64,000 bases of DNA from Mesocentrotus franciscanus (taxonomy: Eukaryota; Echinodermata; Echinoidea; Camarodonta; Strongylocentrotidae): assembly GCA_037976565.1 (NCBI GenBank), contig CP137671.1, positions 10,721,669 to 10,785,668 on the forward strand, given 5' to 3'. Of this stretch, positions 1 to 13,150 are shown piece after piece; within the stretch, counting starts at the first letter, position 1, and every line of letters begins with the position of its first letter. The notes under the pieces are model-generated. The model had not been told where the DNA came from. It was given only the letters and a program-made list of their open reading frames with translations, and ran no database searches. Made by a program: the position numbers and the translations under genes.

Positions 1-920
1 TATCGATTGCAAGCATGCAACACTTAATGACACTATAGATGAAAATAAGTAAAGTAAGCACGCAAACACAAAGATAATGCCCCCAAATTCGTTATGCACT
101 GTATATACTTCAAGTGTTCGCAAATTGGTGGGATAAAATTACTATCATTATTAATATTATTAGTAGTATTATCATTATTATCATTATTATTATAATTATT
201 ATTATTATCATTACTATTATTAATATTATTAGTAGTGTTATCATCATCATCGTCATGATTATTATTATTATTTTCATAATCACTTACAATCATCTAATAA
301 TAAAAGAACCCTTTTATAAAGCGACTATGCCTTGTTTCTTTCGTGTTCGGCCTCAAAAAAGTCCACCCCCCCAAAAAAAAAAGCTCTTTTTTTATCGTTT
401 CATAAATCGCCATTTACGATTCTATTTTTAAATCTGTGGCGGCAGCTGCAAATTGTGTGTACATAATGATATTTGTTTTGACGCATAAAGTGAGAAAACA
501 ATGTTGTGAAGGTCGCCCACAGCCATTGTAGTTTGTTTTAAAAGAATCTTGTTTGTTTAATTAGGATGACACAATTTAACAATGGCTTGTAATCTATACC
601 AAATAATGCATTAAAACGCACATACATTCAATGCTGTCACTGACCAGTAACCTAAAAAATAGTGGTATGAAAATAATTATTCTTTTCGTCAGTTACGGGT
701 TGTGTACACAGAATGAGAATTGTTTATCATCACTTCAATGTTTATGTCATTTATTTTGTACACGTTTATAACGCTTCAGAGAAAGCTTAAGGCACCATAA
801 TACTGTCAAGATGTATAGCAATAACGATGATAATGTAATCAATTTGAATTTTAAATAAATGGAAATACAATCTTAACAGACTACGTCAAGAGAAAACGGA
901 ACAATCAGAGAAGCAGACTG
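1..920. other. AT-rich flank with ATT microsatellite, no gene seen
   Basis: About 140-280 is an imperfect ATT/ATC microsatellite. Open frames in it are low-complexity artefacts. Nothing else is recognised. Confidence 0.6.
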
Positions 921-1389
921 GTGAAAGTTTGAATTAAATCGGACAAAAAAATTAATGAGTTATACATTTTTTAGCATTTGTAATCACTATACGTTTGGGC
1001 ACTTCAAATTGTCATTGTGACGAAGTGCCGGGCTCCGTTGCCCATTCGTTTCAACACACAAAATGACTAAAATGTCTTTTTTTCCCTTCAAAATGTATGA
1101 TTCAAGAGGATCTAGATGACCTATAACAATATGCTATCCATGATATAGTTTGAGTAGTGCCCTTAGTAAGAAGGCACTTAAGGAGAAAGAGATAAATTAA
1201 TGATATTTTTGGTACACGACAAACGGAAGAGTTGACCTATGACTACGTGAAAATCCACTGACCAAACTGCCAATTTGAGATTCGCATGGATTAGTGATCT
1301 CACATTTCAAATATTCATAACTCCCTTATTATTGGCCTGACTTTTTCAAACTTGTTTCAATCTGTTTCTCTTATTTAACTGTTTCACAA
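921..1389 (+). repeat. Dispersed repeat A, copy 1
   Basis: Starts with GAAAGTTTGAAT, contains CAACACACAAAATGACTAAAAT, and ends near ATAACTC...TTATTGG. It is alignable over its length with 55564-56047 in the same orientation. It has no coding content. Confidence 0.75.
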
Positions 1390-2142
1390 GGGTTGGATTG
1401 CCATTTTTTAAACCAAAAACGTTCGGCACATATTGCAAATTATCTCATGATAGGAAGAAGCCTATAACTCATTACAAAATATGATAATAATAATGCTGCA
1501 TTCATTGTTTCGCGGGATGAATTTTCTCTAATCACGCCCATGCACTTACAAAATTCGCAACGTTTCATGCACGAGAGAGATTCAGAATTTAAATTCTACA
1601 AACTAAAGTGTTACCTCATCATTTCAACGGGTAAAGGCGGGACAACTTTTTTTCAGGTTTAATCTAGAGTGTTAAAAGTGTCTATCTGTCATTTTGAATA
1701 TGTGGTCAACCATCAGCCCTTTCAAAAGGTGATTTCATATTTTAGTTTTCCAGAGTATTTGAACAGTATCTGTCTTTACCATTTAAATTGTTTAACACTA
1801 TCATTTAGAGCATTTTAACAGCATGTATCTTTAACCTTCACTGCGTACATGTACCTGAGATGTTCCATATCATATTCTTTATAAACACTTTAACCATAAT
1901 GGCGATTCCGAGCAATGATTGTGTCCCGAACAACATAGTTATGTCTTTTATCCTTTTATCCTTTTATTTCATCCAAAAAAGGAAAGAACCTGTTGATATC
2001 ACCACTGGCTAATTATTCTTTCGGTATTGTTTATACCTTTTAACAACGGTTATATCTAGAGATATATATTCTTGGAAGAAATGAATGGATAAAAAACATC
2101 TCGTACTGGACGCATCGCACGGAATCGCCCACAAACAAAACT

Positions 2143-2270
2143 ATATAAAGTCGGTTGCCCGCAAGAAGGTCGTGCATAGCTCTTTAATACGGCGTCCTTG
2201 CGGACAGCAGACGAATTATTAGGTAAAGTCCCGTTCAGGAATGGAGCGGGAAAACCGCCGCGGTTTTTTT
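2143..2270 (+). ncRNA. Possible small RNA unit (TATA-like box, hairpins, T-run)
   Basis: TATATAAAG at about 2143 is followed by compact GC-rich sequence with two potential stems (GTCC...GGAC near 2193 and CCCGTTC...GAGCGGG near 2231-2250), then an AACCG/CGGTT hairpin running into seven T. The layout resembles a Pol III type 3 gene, but the sequence matches no small RNA I know (U1-U12, 7SK, Y, vault). Speculative. Confidence 0.15.
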
Positions 2271-2536
2271 CTTCTAAATGATAACATTAATTGTAATACG
2301 CTTCACATTACTTTATCTTATAACATAAAGCTTATCGAAAGCGTATAGGACCATAATTTGTTGCGCGCATTTGCCATTCATTTACATGTAGGCCTACACG
2401 TAAAAAATAATTACAAGAATTATACAAAATGCGACGGCTTTTTTGCGGCTTTTTATCGTGTCATATCTGAACGGGCCTTAACTCGTGTTCGTGGTCATAA
2501 TCGTGTCGAAGTCGTGAGACGAGCGACGATTCTTAC

Positions 2537-5500
2537 CACTTCATCCTCGTCGACGTCCCTGGCGATGCAGTCGCTGTCGGATTCGCCGCTTTTACTGTTC
2601 TGTCTCGGGATCGGCTTGGGGTGGCCCGTGTCGTACTCCCGGTCGCTGGGTCTCGACTTCGAGATGGAAAAAATAAATATAATAATTTGGTTTGGATCAT
2701 TTGGTAGACATTCCATGTTGGCGGCCGACTATGTTTCATCATGTCTATAGTGACGCGTGTAGGTTTTCATCGAAAGTTTCCATTTTTATTAAGTATACGA
2801 AGTTTACTCTATAAAGCTATGAAAATCTTCCATGAATTACATAGGCCTATATTCTAAATCATTTTAAACCGATTTTATTTTTGAACCATTAAACAAAAAT
2901 CACAAACAAAATGAAAAATGAATTTCATGGACAGTAATAACAGTCATAATAATAAAGAAAAAGAAGCCAGATTCATAAGTATGTTACATAATTAATCCTC
3001 AAAACATGCTACAAAATTTATCAAATATCCGTCATTTTTGTCAAAATATAAGGCCCTATATATATATCGTCGGCGCACAAGACGAAAATTCGCCAATAGG
3101 CTAAGGCTTTCTTGCCCTACCATTAATAATGCACAGCTTTTCCCTGATCATAGGAACACATGATGAAGGACGTTGATTTTTCATTTACGTTTTCTTCTCA
3201 TTTTTCCATTTTATTGTGAATCACTCGAGTCACCAAATCGAATGTAAGACTTATGCGAAATGAATCCCAGATCAAATATTGCCGCAGCAATATCTGTAAT
3301 ATATATTTTTCTTGCTTTAAAAAAGAATCTATATATCCAAATTTCAAAATAAAATACATGTACCCCGAATTTGTTGGACTTAAAGCTCTTATGAAATGTT
3401 TTAAGGATTTTAAGTATTTTATTTCGAAAAAAGGGGTAAAATAATTTCCTACCATTATTTCAGAAAGTGGAGAATTGACCAATAAAGACTATTTTACAAA
3501 ATTACACCTGTATGCTGATATATAGTATGTACCTGATATGGTTGACTATCGGGTCCATAACCAACGGAGTCGACATCCAGCGGTGAAAAGGACGTGAAGG
3601 CGGGGTTGACGTGGCCGTTCATTTCCGTCTCGATGGGGCCTGAGCGTGGTCGAGTGCTTCGACGAGCCTCGGATATCTTCTCCAGCTTCTTATGCTGCCT
3701 CGACCTCCAGAAGAAGAACCCGAGGAGGAGCAGGAGAATGATGGCGACGATGACGGCGCAGAGACTCCACGCGACCACGGAGGTGATGTTGTTGCTGGCC
3801 ACGCGGATGGGGAAGGTATTCACACCCTGGCCGTGTTCGTTGACCGCCGTGCATTCCAACAGGGCGGCATCGTCAGTCTAATCATCATGAAATCAATGGT
3901 AAGTGGAAGATAGATTGATGTAAGGATTGATTTCTTTTAAATTCTTATTAAGAAGAATAATAAAACTGCAAACATTGCATATGAATACTGCGGATGGGAA
4001 ATGTTTTCATACCCTGGCTGTGTTCGTTGATCGCCGTGCATTCTAACATGGCGGCATCGTCGTCCTAATCGTCATGAAATAAATGATATGTGAAAGACAG
4101 ATTGCTGTAAGATTTGATTTGTTGTTATAGTTCTTATGAAGAAGATCAACAAAACTGCAAAAATCGCAATGTGAATTCTGCGGATGGGGAAGGTTTTCAC
4201 ATCGGGCCGTGTTCGTGCATTCTAAAAGGTTGCCATCCTCATCCTAATCGTTTTGAAATGATTAGAGTAGTTGTAATACTTTTTTTTTAACCCTATATAA
4301 TGAAATAATTTCGAATTGCAAAAAAAAAGCATTTCTGGCCCCGGACTGAGCATGTTCAAAGAGGTAGGGATAGTTTCGAAATCAGCATATCAATTACTGC
4401 AAGTTGATATACTAATGATAAACGGGGATAATAGTTATGTGATTATAAACAGGGAGTTGAATTCAATTGAAGTAGCTGAAGTTGAATTTTTAACGATTTT
4501 AAGCGGTAATTTACATCCAATCATGATCTATTATGAAGTTATATTCAACCTATGATTTACAATCTATATAAGAATACTGAAAATCATCTTAATTCATCAT
4601 ATTTTCACATTTGTTGGCTTCCTATTTTCATTCTCACTGGGGTACAAGGGCAAATACTGAACATGGCCAAATATTTCAGAATAAAGCAGTTTATTCTTTT
4701 ATTCACCTCGTGGAAACCTCATTTCCACAATGCCTTCCTTTTGCCATGCTATCACGTACTGTGGAATGGAACTACATGATCAGAGACCCGTTTCACAAAG
4801 CCTTTTTTCAATGTCAAATGACAAAAATCAGTGACCAATCTGCTGAAAACCATTCAGAAGCAAGGATATCACTAGCTTATAACAAAAACTGTCATTTGCC
4901 ACTGATGACAGGTTTTGTGAAATGAGGTCCAGGTCGATGGAAATAACACAGTACATGACAGATAAACGAGTAAACGACATAGAAAAGGTTGCAAAAAATC
5001 ACACGTTTTGACCAACTTTCGGATATTTGTCTCAGTGTGTATTTTCTAAATTATTTTAACCGCAGGTGATCATAAAGACTTTCGATTACCTATTGTTGAT
5101 AGAAATAATGTTCGCATGACTGTCAATGTCATGTTCCCATATTTCTATATGCGACGAACAAGGCTATCGAAATTAGGTTGAGAAAGTCTTTGCGATCTAT
5201 TTAACATGTAATTTTCGTGCCTCTTTTGTTTCATTCCAAATATCTATTGAATCAATTTCCTTTGCTTCATAATAGACTATGATTTACAATTTAGAATAAC
5301 CATACGGAAACATCACTGACTGGTGTTTTGAAAGTCGTTGCGATCGTGCTATTAGCGATGTATTTTTTTAAAACTTTGTTTCATTCCAGAGATTTATTGG
5401 ATCAGTTTCCTTTGCTTCATAAATGGACGATTGATTCATACCATGTACAATACTGAAAGCATCTTTAATTCAGTCTTATGTTTGCAGTTGCTGAATTACC

Positions 5501-8500
5501 TATTTTGATTCTCAGCGGTGCCCAAGGCCATATAAACATGGCGAAATATTTCAGAATAAAACAGGCTATTTATTCAACTCGCGGCACCCTCATTTTGACA
5601 ATGCCTCGCTTTTGTCGTGCAATCACGTACTCAATAAACATTTCAGACAAACATTACAAAGAGTCGGAGAGAAGAACACAGACAGGGAGCGAAGCAAAAC
5701 ATAAGGGCAAGAAGAGAAAATGGGTATAATGAGAATGTGCGGAAGAAATAGAGTGATACAGATATATTTCAGAGAGGCATAAGAGACAGAGAAGATATAT
5801 GCACAGATAGAGAGATAGGAGGGAGAGAGAGAGAGAGAGAGAGAGAGCATATGTGGAGAAAGAGAAAGAGCATAGACACACAATACAGAATAAAAACAGA
5901 CGTCAATGTCCCGATTTTGTGATGTTTACAGAGACGAAGAGATGGTGAAAGAGAAACAAAGATAGGGATTACGTCATATACTATTTATATCACACTAAAT
6001 AGAATTTGACGATTATACTGTCAACCTCGATTTCTAGCACCGTGTAATTAGAGCAAGCATGATAAAGGATATAGGGAATAGATCATCATCAGAACGAATT
6101 ATGTATAAACACAATAAATAATGAATGTAGAAAAAAAGAAAGAAGCAACTACAGGAACTAAGTTTCACCAAAGCACCATAAGCGTGGGAAGTAAATCTTC
6201 ACAGTAATACAAACAATTCTATCGTACAACATGGAAAACGAACAATATCACACATTTGGAGAGAATGTGTGAATACTAATGCATGGGTTGGGTATTGAGC
6301 TTTGACATTCCTAAGCAGACAACAATATCTGTAATGATTCAATTGAAGAGTTCCCTTTTAACCCTAGAGATATTTAAAAAAAAACATTTTTGGCAGGTTT
6401 TACGACCTAGGTTGTTGGATAAAGCGTTTGATTAACTGTATCATCCTATTTGAATGTATGTACACTGAATGATGTCTCTCGTGTGGTTTCTTGTCTATCT
6501 ATTTCTTTCATTCTCATCTTTATTTCTTTCTCACCTTTGTTTCTTTCTTATTTCCTTTTCTCTTCTTTTGCTTCTTCCTTTCTTCCGTTTTCGTTTTCTA
6601 TTCTTTCTATTCTTTCATTTTTTCTTATCTTTCTTTTTGAGTTTCACAGAGAAAGCTGGTGTAACAGTTATTTTAGTATACTGGGCATTTTTGCTCGACT
6701 TTAGTGGGAAAATTGAGGCGTTACTAGGCCTATATACTAGACAATATAAAAATGACAAAGGAATGTTGTTCCAGACGCTAGTGACCACATCAAACATTTA
6801 AACACACATCTACGTGATGATTGTACTAAGTAGACAGATAGATGGGATTAAACAAAAATGGTACTTTGGACGTGGACGTGGACGATCTTAATTCCATGAC
6901 ACTTAGGGTGCGTTTATCGGGTCTTGCCATCAGATATGTACATATCGAACCCCACTATCGAACCCCACTATACGAACGTGATTCTCGGGATGTCGCGTTT
7001 ATCGTCTCTTCACGATTCAAAATAAAGGCCTTGTCTCTGCGCAGCTGCTTTGCGCCGTTTGACCCTGGAAGCGGATTAGCCTGGGAAGGTCCATAGAGCT
7101 ATATGGGAAGGTCCGATTTGTATGTGGGGTTCAAAACAGCTTTGCGTTTATCGTGTCTCATAAACGTGATTCTGGCTGTATGTCACATTCAAAACGCACC
7201 TTTTTCGGCGTTACAATATGCCCATATCTAAAGACGTTTGAAATAGGGCTTTGCGTTTATCGCCTTAAAAATTTGCCTGAAAGACGTTTGAAAACGCTGA
7301 TTCTAGGCAAAAATTTGGTCGATAAACGCGACCTTAGTTACGTATGGGATTCAAAGAAACCAAAATACAGTGAAACCTGTCTATAAAGAACACTCAAGGG
7401 AGAAAAGAACACTCAAGGGAGACAAGAACAGTGGTATCGAAAATAATATCGCTAGTGAACAGTGGTATTTATATTTCGGTGGTCTTTATGTACAGGTTTC
7501 GTTAGTACATGTTTCAAAGATAAACTCTATTCAAGATCAACGAAAAAGCGTCTTAATATACAGGTAGTCGCTAAAGAAAGTTTCACTGTACTATCTTGAA
7601 GTAAGTTTGAAACATGTACTACATCGCTGCCCGAATAATAATTTATCCAGGAATAATGGTGATTTCCTTCTTTGTGGTGGAAGTCCAGAAGCCCCCCTCC
7701 CCGCCGCCACATCGTAAGCCTATAACTATACTGATGAGATAATTACTCTGCTTACCAAGGTGTCCATACGTAACCATGGTAACACAGCCATGGTGCTGAG
7801 GATTTCATTCTGCCCAATACCAATACGTACAACCGGAAGGTTACGTAAACATTCTCTACTCGGCATGAAAAATAATTTTCTCACAATTCCAACATGTCCG
7901 CAGAAATTAGATGGGACACATGGGAGGCTATTCAAACCCCGAGATTCAAACATAATTTTTAAAGCTTTGTATATTTGTGAAATTCAACGCTCACGTCACA
8001 GCCGATTTACTTTTTTTAAAGAACAGCTACTCTATATCTTTTAATCCCGAAATCGTCAGGTTGACGAAAATTCAAATTCACAGATTCAAGCTCAGTTTAA
8101 TACACCGATATCCGAATGACTTGGAATACAACAGAGATTCAAATTTCGGAGAATTTTTTCATTTTAATTATTAAATAGATTATTGCACGTGACCCTCTTT
8201 TCCCATTCAAATTGGAAGAGATCCTAGGACCTATTACTAATCAAAATGTGGAATGGATCTATCTGGCAGTGAAGGAAGGATTAAATATGATTAATCTTCA
8301 TAACCATCAGGCCATATTATTTTTGTCAAAATCATATTCGTAGTGTTATGCAATACACATGTTTATAAAATCGGTTCAAGAATGTAGCCAATAAGAAGCG
8401 TCGAAATGGATCACGTGTGCGTGCATTAATTTTTACCATAATTAATGAATTAATGAACGGGGGGGGGATTTTGGTGATAACAACCGTCAATTTATCGACT

Positions 8501-10776
8501 TTATAATCATATTATAGACCCATCTTATATAACAAATAATACATGTTTTTAGCTCGTGCATTAGTGATATGCACTGCACTGGTGAGGTCACAATGAGACA
8601 GACAATGAACTCGACATGTCTCGTTCATTATCCTACTGTGACTTCACCTGAGTGCAGTGCAAATACACTAAGGCACTCGCAAAAATGTATTATTTGTATA
8701 TTATACCAAACCATCATTTTCATGAGTGTAAAGACAGCTTTCAAAGACAGCTTCGTCAACGGTTTCTGATACTCATTTCGGCTTATCTTCAGAATACCCC
8801 CACCAATAGGGCTTATGTACATGGACGTCCAACACCTAGGGTTAGAGTTAGGGATAGGATTAGGGTTAGATTTAGGGTAAGGATTATTAAGGTTAGTCTT
8901 CTTCTTTTCTTCATTGCTTGGCTTCCTCCAGTTTGGAGAACTGCAGTTGGTGCAGGTGTTGGTAGTACATATATACAAAGTATAGGTGAGTTTACATTGA
9001 CATCAAATAGTGGAACGTTTAACGTGGAGGTCAAGTAAGATGAGAGAGAGATTGTGAAAAAGAAAAGGGTTGATCTAGTCGGAAAGAGAGGTTAGTGTTA
9101 ATTACCTAAGAATCTTAAATCTTTAGATTTAGCTTCATTGGTGAAGCGTTAGTTAACCTACGAACTTCTAGTCAGTTTTTATGGTGGGGTATTTTAAAGT
9201 TGACCCCCCCCCCCATTTCATTTTTGTTGCCATACCTTAGCAACCATATCAAATATTTGAGCCTATACATACTGTACGTAATGATTTTAATAATTTAGTT
9301 GATAGCCCCAACACTTTAATAGCTGCAAGATCAAACCATACATGAAAGAAAAACATAATTGCAATGAGTCATATGCTTTAAATTCTACGATTATGATTGA
9401 TGATGATGGTGATGATAATAATAATGATGATAATAAGAAGAAAAAGAAAAGAAGATTCGTAATACTGAAAACAATTATAATGATAATAATATCTAACTAT
9501 GAATATTTATAAAGGGCCATCCATATCCATGACGCAAAATGCTCAAGGCGCTTGAAGAATACTTGAAAAATATAATTGAATGTGAATTAATAAATTAATT
9601 AATTAAATGTAAATTGGAATGCAGAAAACATTAACAACAGTCATGACACTTGGCAACGTATGGGACACAGAATGACCCTGGAATTGATCTAAAACCCCAT
9701 TCTGTTAATAAGAAGGACATTCCAACATAGGAAATTCCTACATGGAAAATGTGCAATGTAAACGCATAATCATTAATAAATTGAATGTATTTGATATATT
9801 TTGTGGGGCAATTATTAGGTGTTTTTTCAGGTAAATCAAAGAGTATTTCACTGTTTTCACATCATCTTACCTCATCCATATCAGGGAGGACCAAGATTGT
9901 ATTGCTTTCTTCCAGGATGGCCATGTTGAATCGACGATGATATTGATACTCGATGATCTCCTTATTGTACTTCCAGAAGTAGACAAATACATTCGGGTTT
10001 CCCGTCGCCGAGCACCGAAATCGTCCCTCTTGACCCGCCTTGATCTCGCCTACGGGTTCGATGGTGACTTCTGGAGGAAAGGTGACCCCGAGAGCGATCT
10101 GACACTGCCTGTTGGAGTCCGTCTCCGACGCGCAAGTGAAACGTGCCTCGTTCATCGAGGCTTCGGCTGTGAATGTTGTCATGATGAATGACGGTATCGC
10201 TGTCGACGAATTCGACGACGACGGAAGCGAGTTCGACCCTTGCTTCCATGATAGGGTGGTGTTCTGAAAGGTCGATGCGCAGTTGAACGTGACGTTCGCC
10301 CCGACATGGACGTTGCGCCGTGGGGTAGCCCAGCATGTCGGAGCACCGGTCGGACTCAACGTCGCCACCGTCAACGAAGCTTCTCTCGTCTGCGCGATCT
10401 TCGTCGCCGCGACATTATCCCCTCGTCCAGGTTGAAACAAGAGGCATACATAGTCCCCGGCGTCGTTAGCCGTCAAGTCGTTGATCACGAGATTGTAATC
10501 GTTGATTCGCTGATCACCAACGATCTCGTACTTTGCTCTATAGCGGGAAGCTACTTCGTAGTCGGGCCCTATGAAGTCGTTAGTCGCACCAGGCGTTATC
10601 CAATAGACTAATGAACCTTCTGGACGGTTAAACACTCGACATGTCATTGTAACTTTGCTTCCGACCACGACTTCTGTATCTTGTGGTTCTACCGAGAAAT
10701 ACTGGGCTGAAGAATAAATGATGATAGACAGAAAGAGAAACAAAGTAGTCCAAATATGATGGCCGGTGGACGCCAT
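2537..10776 (-). CDS. IgSF receptor gene 1, Kirrel/nephrin-like, three Ig domains plus transmembrane segment; 3' end not found
   Basis: Three exons on the minus strand: 10776-9871, 3877-3533 and 2656-2537, all joined in phase 0 (donors GAG|gtaaga and CAG|gtacat; acceptors ttag|ACT and gaag|TCG). The ATG at 10776 opens a signal peptide (about residues 1-24). Ig1 (about 26-140) has Cys in VTMTC and DYVC, a Trp in LVYW, and a YEIVG...YNLVI segment typical of Kirrel/nephrin first domains. Ig2 (about 141-230) has four Cys (APTC, TFNC, RFTC, RQC). Ig3 is split by intron 1 and completed by LLECTAVNEHG in exon 2. The membrane segment is about residues 335-359, followed by a polar tail with NPAF. Likely a type I adhesion or recognition receptor. 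Exon 3 either splices on after GAAGTG|gtaaga or reads through to a stop at 2495; I found no convincing fourth exon. The exon chain is firm, the exact ligand unknown. Confidence 0.85.
3990..4262 (-). pseudogene. Two decayed tandem copies of the 5' part of gene 1 exon 2
   Basis: The segment holding the acceptor and first codons of exon 2 (about 3802-3900) recurs at 3990-4179 and, truncated, at 4180-4262, with a period of about 188-190 bp. Copy 2 still reads LECTAINEH after an intact AG acceptor on the minus strand. Copy 3 has a deletion and has lost the frame. Neither copy has a usable donor after the coding part, so they look like relics of local tandem duplication rather than alternative exons. 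Confidence 0.75.
4545..5640. repeat. Local duplication inside gene 1 intron 1
   Basis: 4545-4760 and 5430-5640 share GAATACTGAAA, CTATTTT.ATTCTCA and AACATGGC.AAATATTTCAGAATAAA in order. 5234-5300 and 5384-5450 share a TTCC..A.AT.TATTG.ATCA.TTTCCTTTGCTTCATAA block. This is a degraded segmental duplication without coding conservation. Confidence 0.6.
4786..4930. mobile_element. Foldback element with short inverted termini
   Basis: GACCCGTTTCACAAAGCC at the left and GGTTTTGTGAAATGAGGTCC at the right are inverted. It is one of several hairpin elements of similar plan in the window. Confidence 0.5.
5700..6660. other. GA tract and pyrimidine-rich tract in gene 1 intron
   Basis: A GA microsatellite lies at about 5820-5848 and a T/C-rich stretch at 6480-6650. 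The rest is AT-rich with no gene seen. Confidence 0.5.
6901..7338. mobile_element. Non-autonomous element with inverted termini (GCGTTTATCG)
   Basis: The left end ACTTAGGGTGCGTTTATCGG is the inverse of the right end CGATAAACGCGACCTTAGT with few mismatches. Internal copies of the GCGTTTATCG and AAAGACGTTTGAAA words also occur. No open frame of transposase type. Confidence 0.55.
7366..7570. repeat. Dispersed repeat with CAGTGAAACCTGTCTATAAAG
   Basis: Contains AACACTCAAGGGAGA twice and a CAGTGAAACCTGTCTATAAAG opening. Related wording occurs at 40790-40940. No coding potential. Confidence 0.45.
8534..8695. mobile_element. Long hairpin MITE
   Basis: Arms of about 65 bp face each other: AAATAATACATGTTTTTAGC at the left and GCAAAAATGTATTATTT at the right, continuing inward through TGCACTGCACT / AGTGCAGTGCA and GGTGAGGTCACA / TGTGACTTCACC. 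It lies in gene 1 intron 1. Confidence 0.75.
8836..8897 (+). repeat. Interstitial telomere-like repeats
   Basis: Degenerate TTAGGG units (GGGTTAGAGTTAGGGATAGG... TAGGGTTAGATTTAGGG). A second such tract is at 43680-43790. Confidence 0.7.
8898..9870. other. Intronic sequence, nothing recognised
   Basis: A run of C near 9205 and a short GAT/AAT-rich patch near 9400. No exon seen. Confidence 0.4.
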
Positions 10777-11968
10777 TATTATTGCAGTAAGCTATCACAA
10801 ATCACCGCACAAAAAGTGAAAAGGAAATTTATGTCCACATCTGATGTTTTATGCCGCTGAAGAGTAGAATCCGAACGTCAGTATCTACATTTAAAACTCC
10901 AAAATCCAGTACATTTTATCCTCTACATTCTAATTCCAAAGGAAGGTTTTTTGATCATACAAAACAAAAATCGGCACTTTTCCGCTTTTACTTCTGAAGA
11001 AACACCGAGCTAAACGTTCTAAACTAGTGGCGGTAGCACGGTTCTACGTCAGCGCCGTACGTTATGCGCTCCCGTGCGTGTGAGTGTATACCACGGTGTG
11101 TACACATACAGTAGACCAACACCTGTTCTCTCGTGCATTGCGAGATTTCGCCTCTTTTTCACCCATAAATTCACCGCTGTCTTACGTAGATCGCACTCCC
11201 ATACACGGCTTCTCACAACAATTCATTTGACTCACCCTTCGTACATAACAATAGAGATGAGATTCCACAATGGGACAATTGAATTTGAATAAAGAAAGCA
11301 AACGAACGAATGCACTCGTATAAAGCCTTGTTCATAGGCGTGGGGTAACGATTACGAAAAAAAGTATAGCTTTCGGGGGTAGTCAACTGTGTAGGTAGTT
11401 TTTTCTGACTTTCTTGACGTAACGTTCGGAATAAATGAGTCGCCACACCCAATAAACCACTCCTGGAATTTTAATGAAGATTTCACGTACTTACGTAGTG
11501 TAGGCCTAGTATTTATAAAATGGTAAGATAGAGCAATGGCTTAAAATAATGACACGGGCTCGAAATATAATGTACTTCATTATGTTTTATTCATATTCTC
11601 TCTCTCTCTCTCTCTCTCTATTTCTCTCTCTCTCTCTCTCTCTCTTTCCCCTGCTTCCAAAATGTCTACTATTCAGCCCCATTATCTCCCTCTCCCCTGC
11701 TTACAATCTCTCACCCATCTAGCCCCACTCGCTTTCATTCTCTCTCTCTCTCTCTCTCTCTATTATTTACGATGAAAACATTTCCCAAATTTATTATTGG
11801 CGTAGTGTTGTTGAGTGGCGTAGCGTGCATCCAAGTATTTTGACGGTATTGGCATCTTGGGGAGGAGGAGGTTATCCGTCTTTCTCAGTGAAAATTAACA
11901 AGACAACTGACATTTCTCAATTATGATATTTAGATATCTTTTCCTTCAATAATGAACTATCAAAAAAG
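10777..11968. other. Upstream flank of gene 1 with CT microsatellites
   Basis: Moderately GC-rich 10980-11240, where the promoter would be expected, without a clear TATA box. CT repeats lie at about 11597-11647 and 11738-11761. Confidence 0.45.
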
Positions 11969-12117
11969 GTAAATTCTGTAGATTTGTGACCACGATTTGT
12001 ACGTCCCTTGAGAGACCAATGCCAGTAAATGGTGAGAGCAAACAGTGGCATGAACGGCCTGCCATAGTTAAGTCCAACTTAAAGTCGATCTTAGTCTTTG
12101 TGAAACACTCCCCTGGA
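11969..12117 (+). repeat. Dispersed repeat C, copy 1
   Basis: Contains GGTGAGAGCAAACAGTGGCATGAA and AACTTAAAGTCGATCTTA, ending GTGAAACACTCCCCTGG. Further copies lie at 27768-27900 (inverted) and 27929-28015. Confidence 0.8.
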
Positions 12118-13150
12118 GTGTTGAGGGAGATGGCCTTATATTTGTATTTATCATCCCTCTTCTCATCTTCCCTTCATTTTCTATTTTTCGGTCTGCTTCA
12201 ATTCCTTTTCTCCTCTATCACTTTTCCTTGAGGGCCACGTGTTCCAGTACACCCCCCCCCCCGATCTACGCCATTGTCAATGTTACCCACTTGCTCCGGG
12301 GTAACATTTTCATTTGCAATTTGGGTAAGAGAATTGAGATAGAAATTGTTAGAAATTTCCCGTACCCCTGGACCCCACGTAACTGGAATGTCACCAATTT
12401 CTTTTACAGCATTTTAGTAGGTATTTAAAGCCCCTCTAAAGTGTTGGGAGCCCAACATTTACTGAAAATGTACAATTATTTAGACGAAGAAATAATATAG
12501 GATATTATGAAACTTTATAGAGTGATATAGTATGAGTAAAATGTTTTCTTTCTCTTAATTTTAGTAATGTTTACTAAATCATATCATACTCATAGAATTA
12601 TTGTATTTATCTGTCATAATGGGGAGGGTTCCTGGTTGCGTATATCAGGTGTGAAGCCATACAGTCCTGTTTACAACTATACCGGGACAAATTGAGGAAA
12701 AGAAAATACATTTTAGCAGAACAACATAGTTTTCCATTACCTAATTCGACATTTACTTTCTTTGTCGCTTTATCATTACCTAAAAATAGATTTAAAACAG
12801 TCAAGTAAGATAGAAGATATTGTTATCACGGACATGTGTGTGCATGTGGGTGTGGGATGAAATGGCTGACTGCATGCTTGCATGCATAGCACAACAATGT
12901 TCCCATGAATGCTAGCTAAACGAAGGTATATGCAAATATGAAATTGTGCTAGGATACACAAGCCCGACCTTGTATAACACGGTTCAATTATTCCTTTGTG
13001 AATGGACGTACTGTATTGATCGATCAAGGCGCGGGTGATCCGCCCCTGAAAACGATGTAAAAATGGTTTGATTTATTCAGGATATAGATTGCCGGTGTAT
13101 AATAAGACATGGCGTTCTGGTCGGCATATTATGCTAGCATGGTTACGGCG
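12118..13150. other. Gene-free stretch, nothing recognised
   Basis: AT-rich with a C run near 12250. No repeat family or exon identified. Confidence 0.4.

Noticed and set aside
2358..2750. 130-codon plus-strand frame
   Set aside because: Antisense to gene 1 exon 3, with no recognisable domain.
4552..5729. Coding exons encoding MAKYFRIKQ in gene 1 intron
   Set aside because: The shared peptide comes from a DNA-level duplication; the flanking frames diverge and carry stops.
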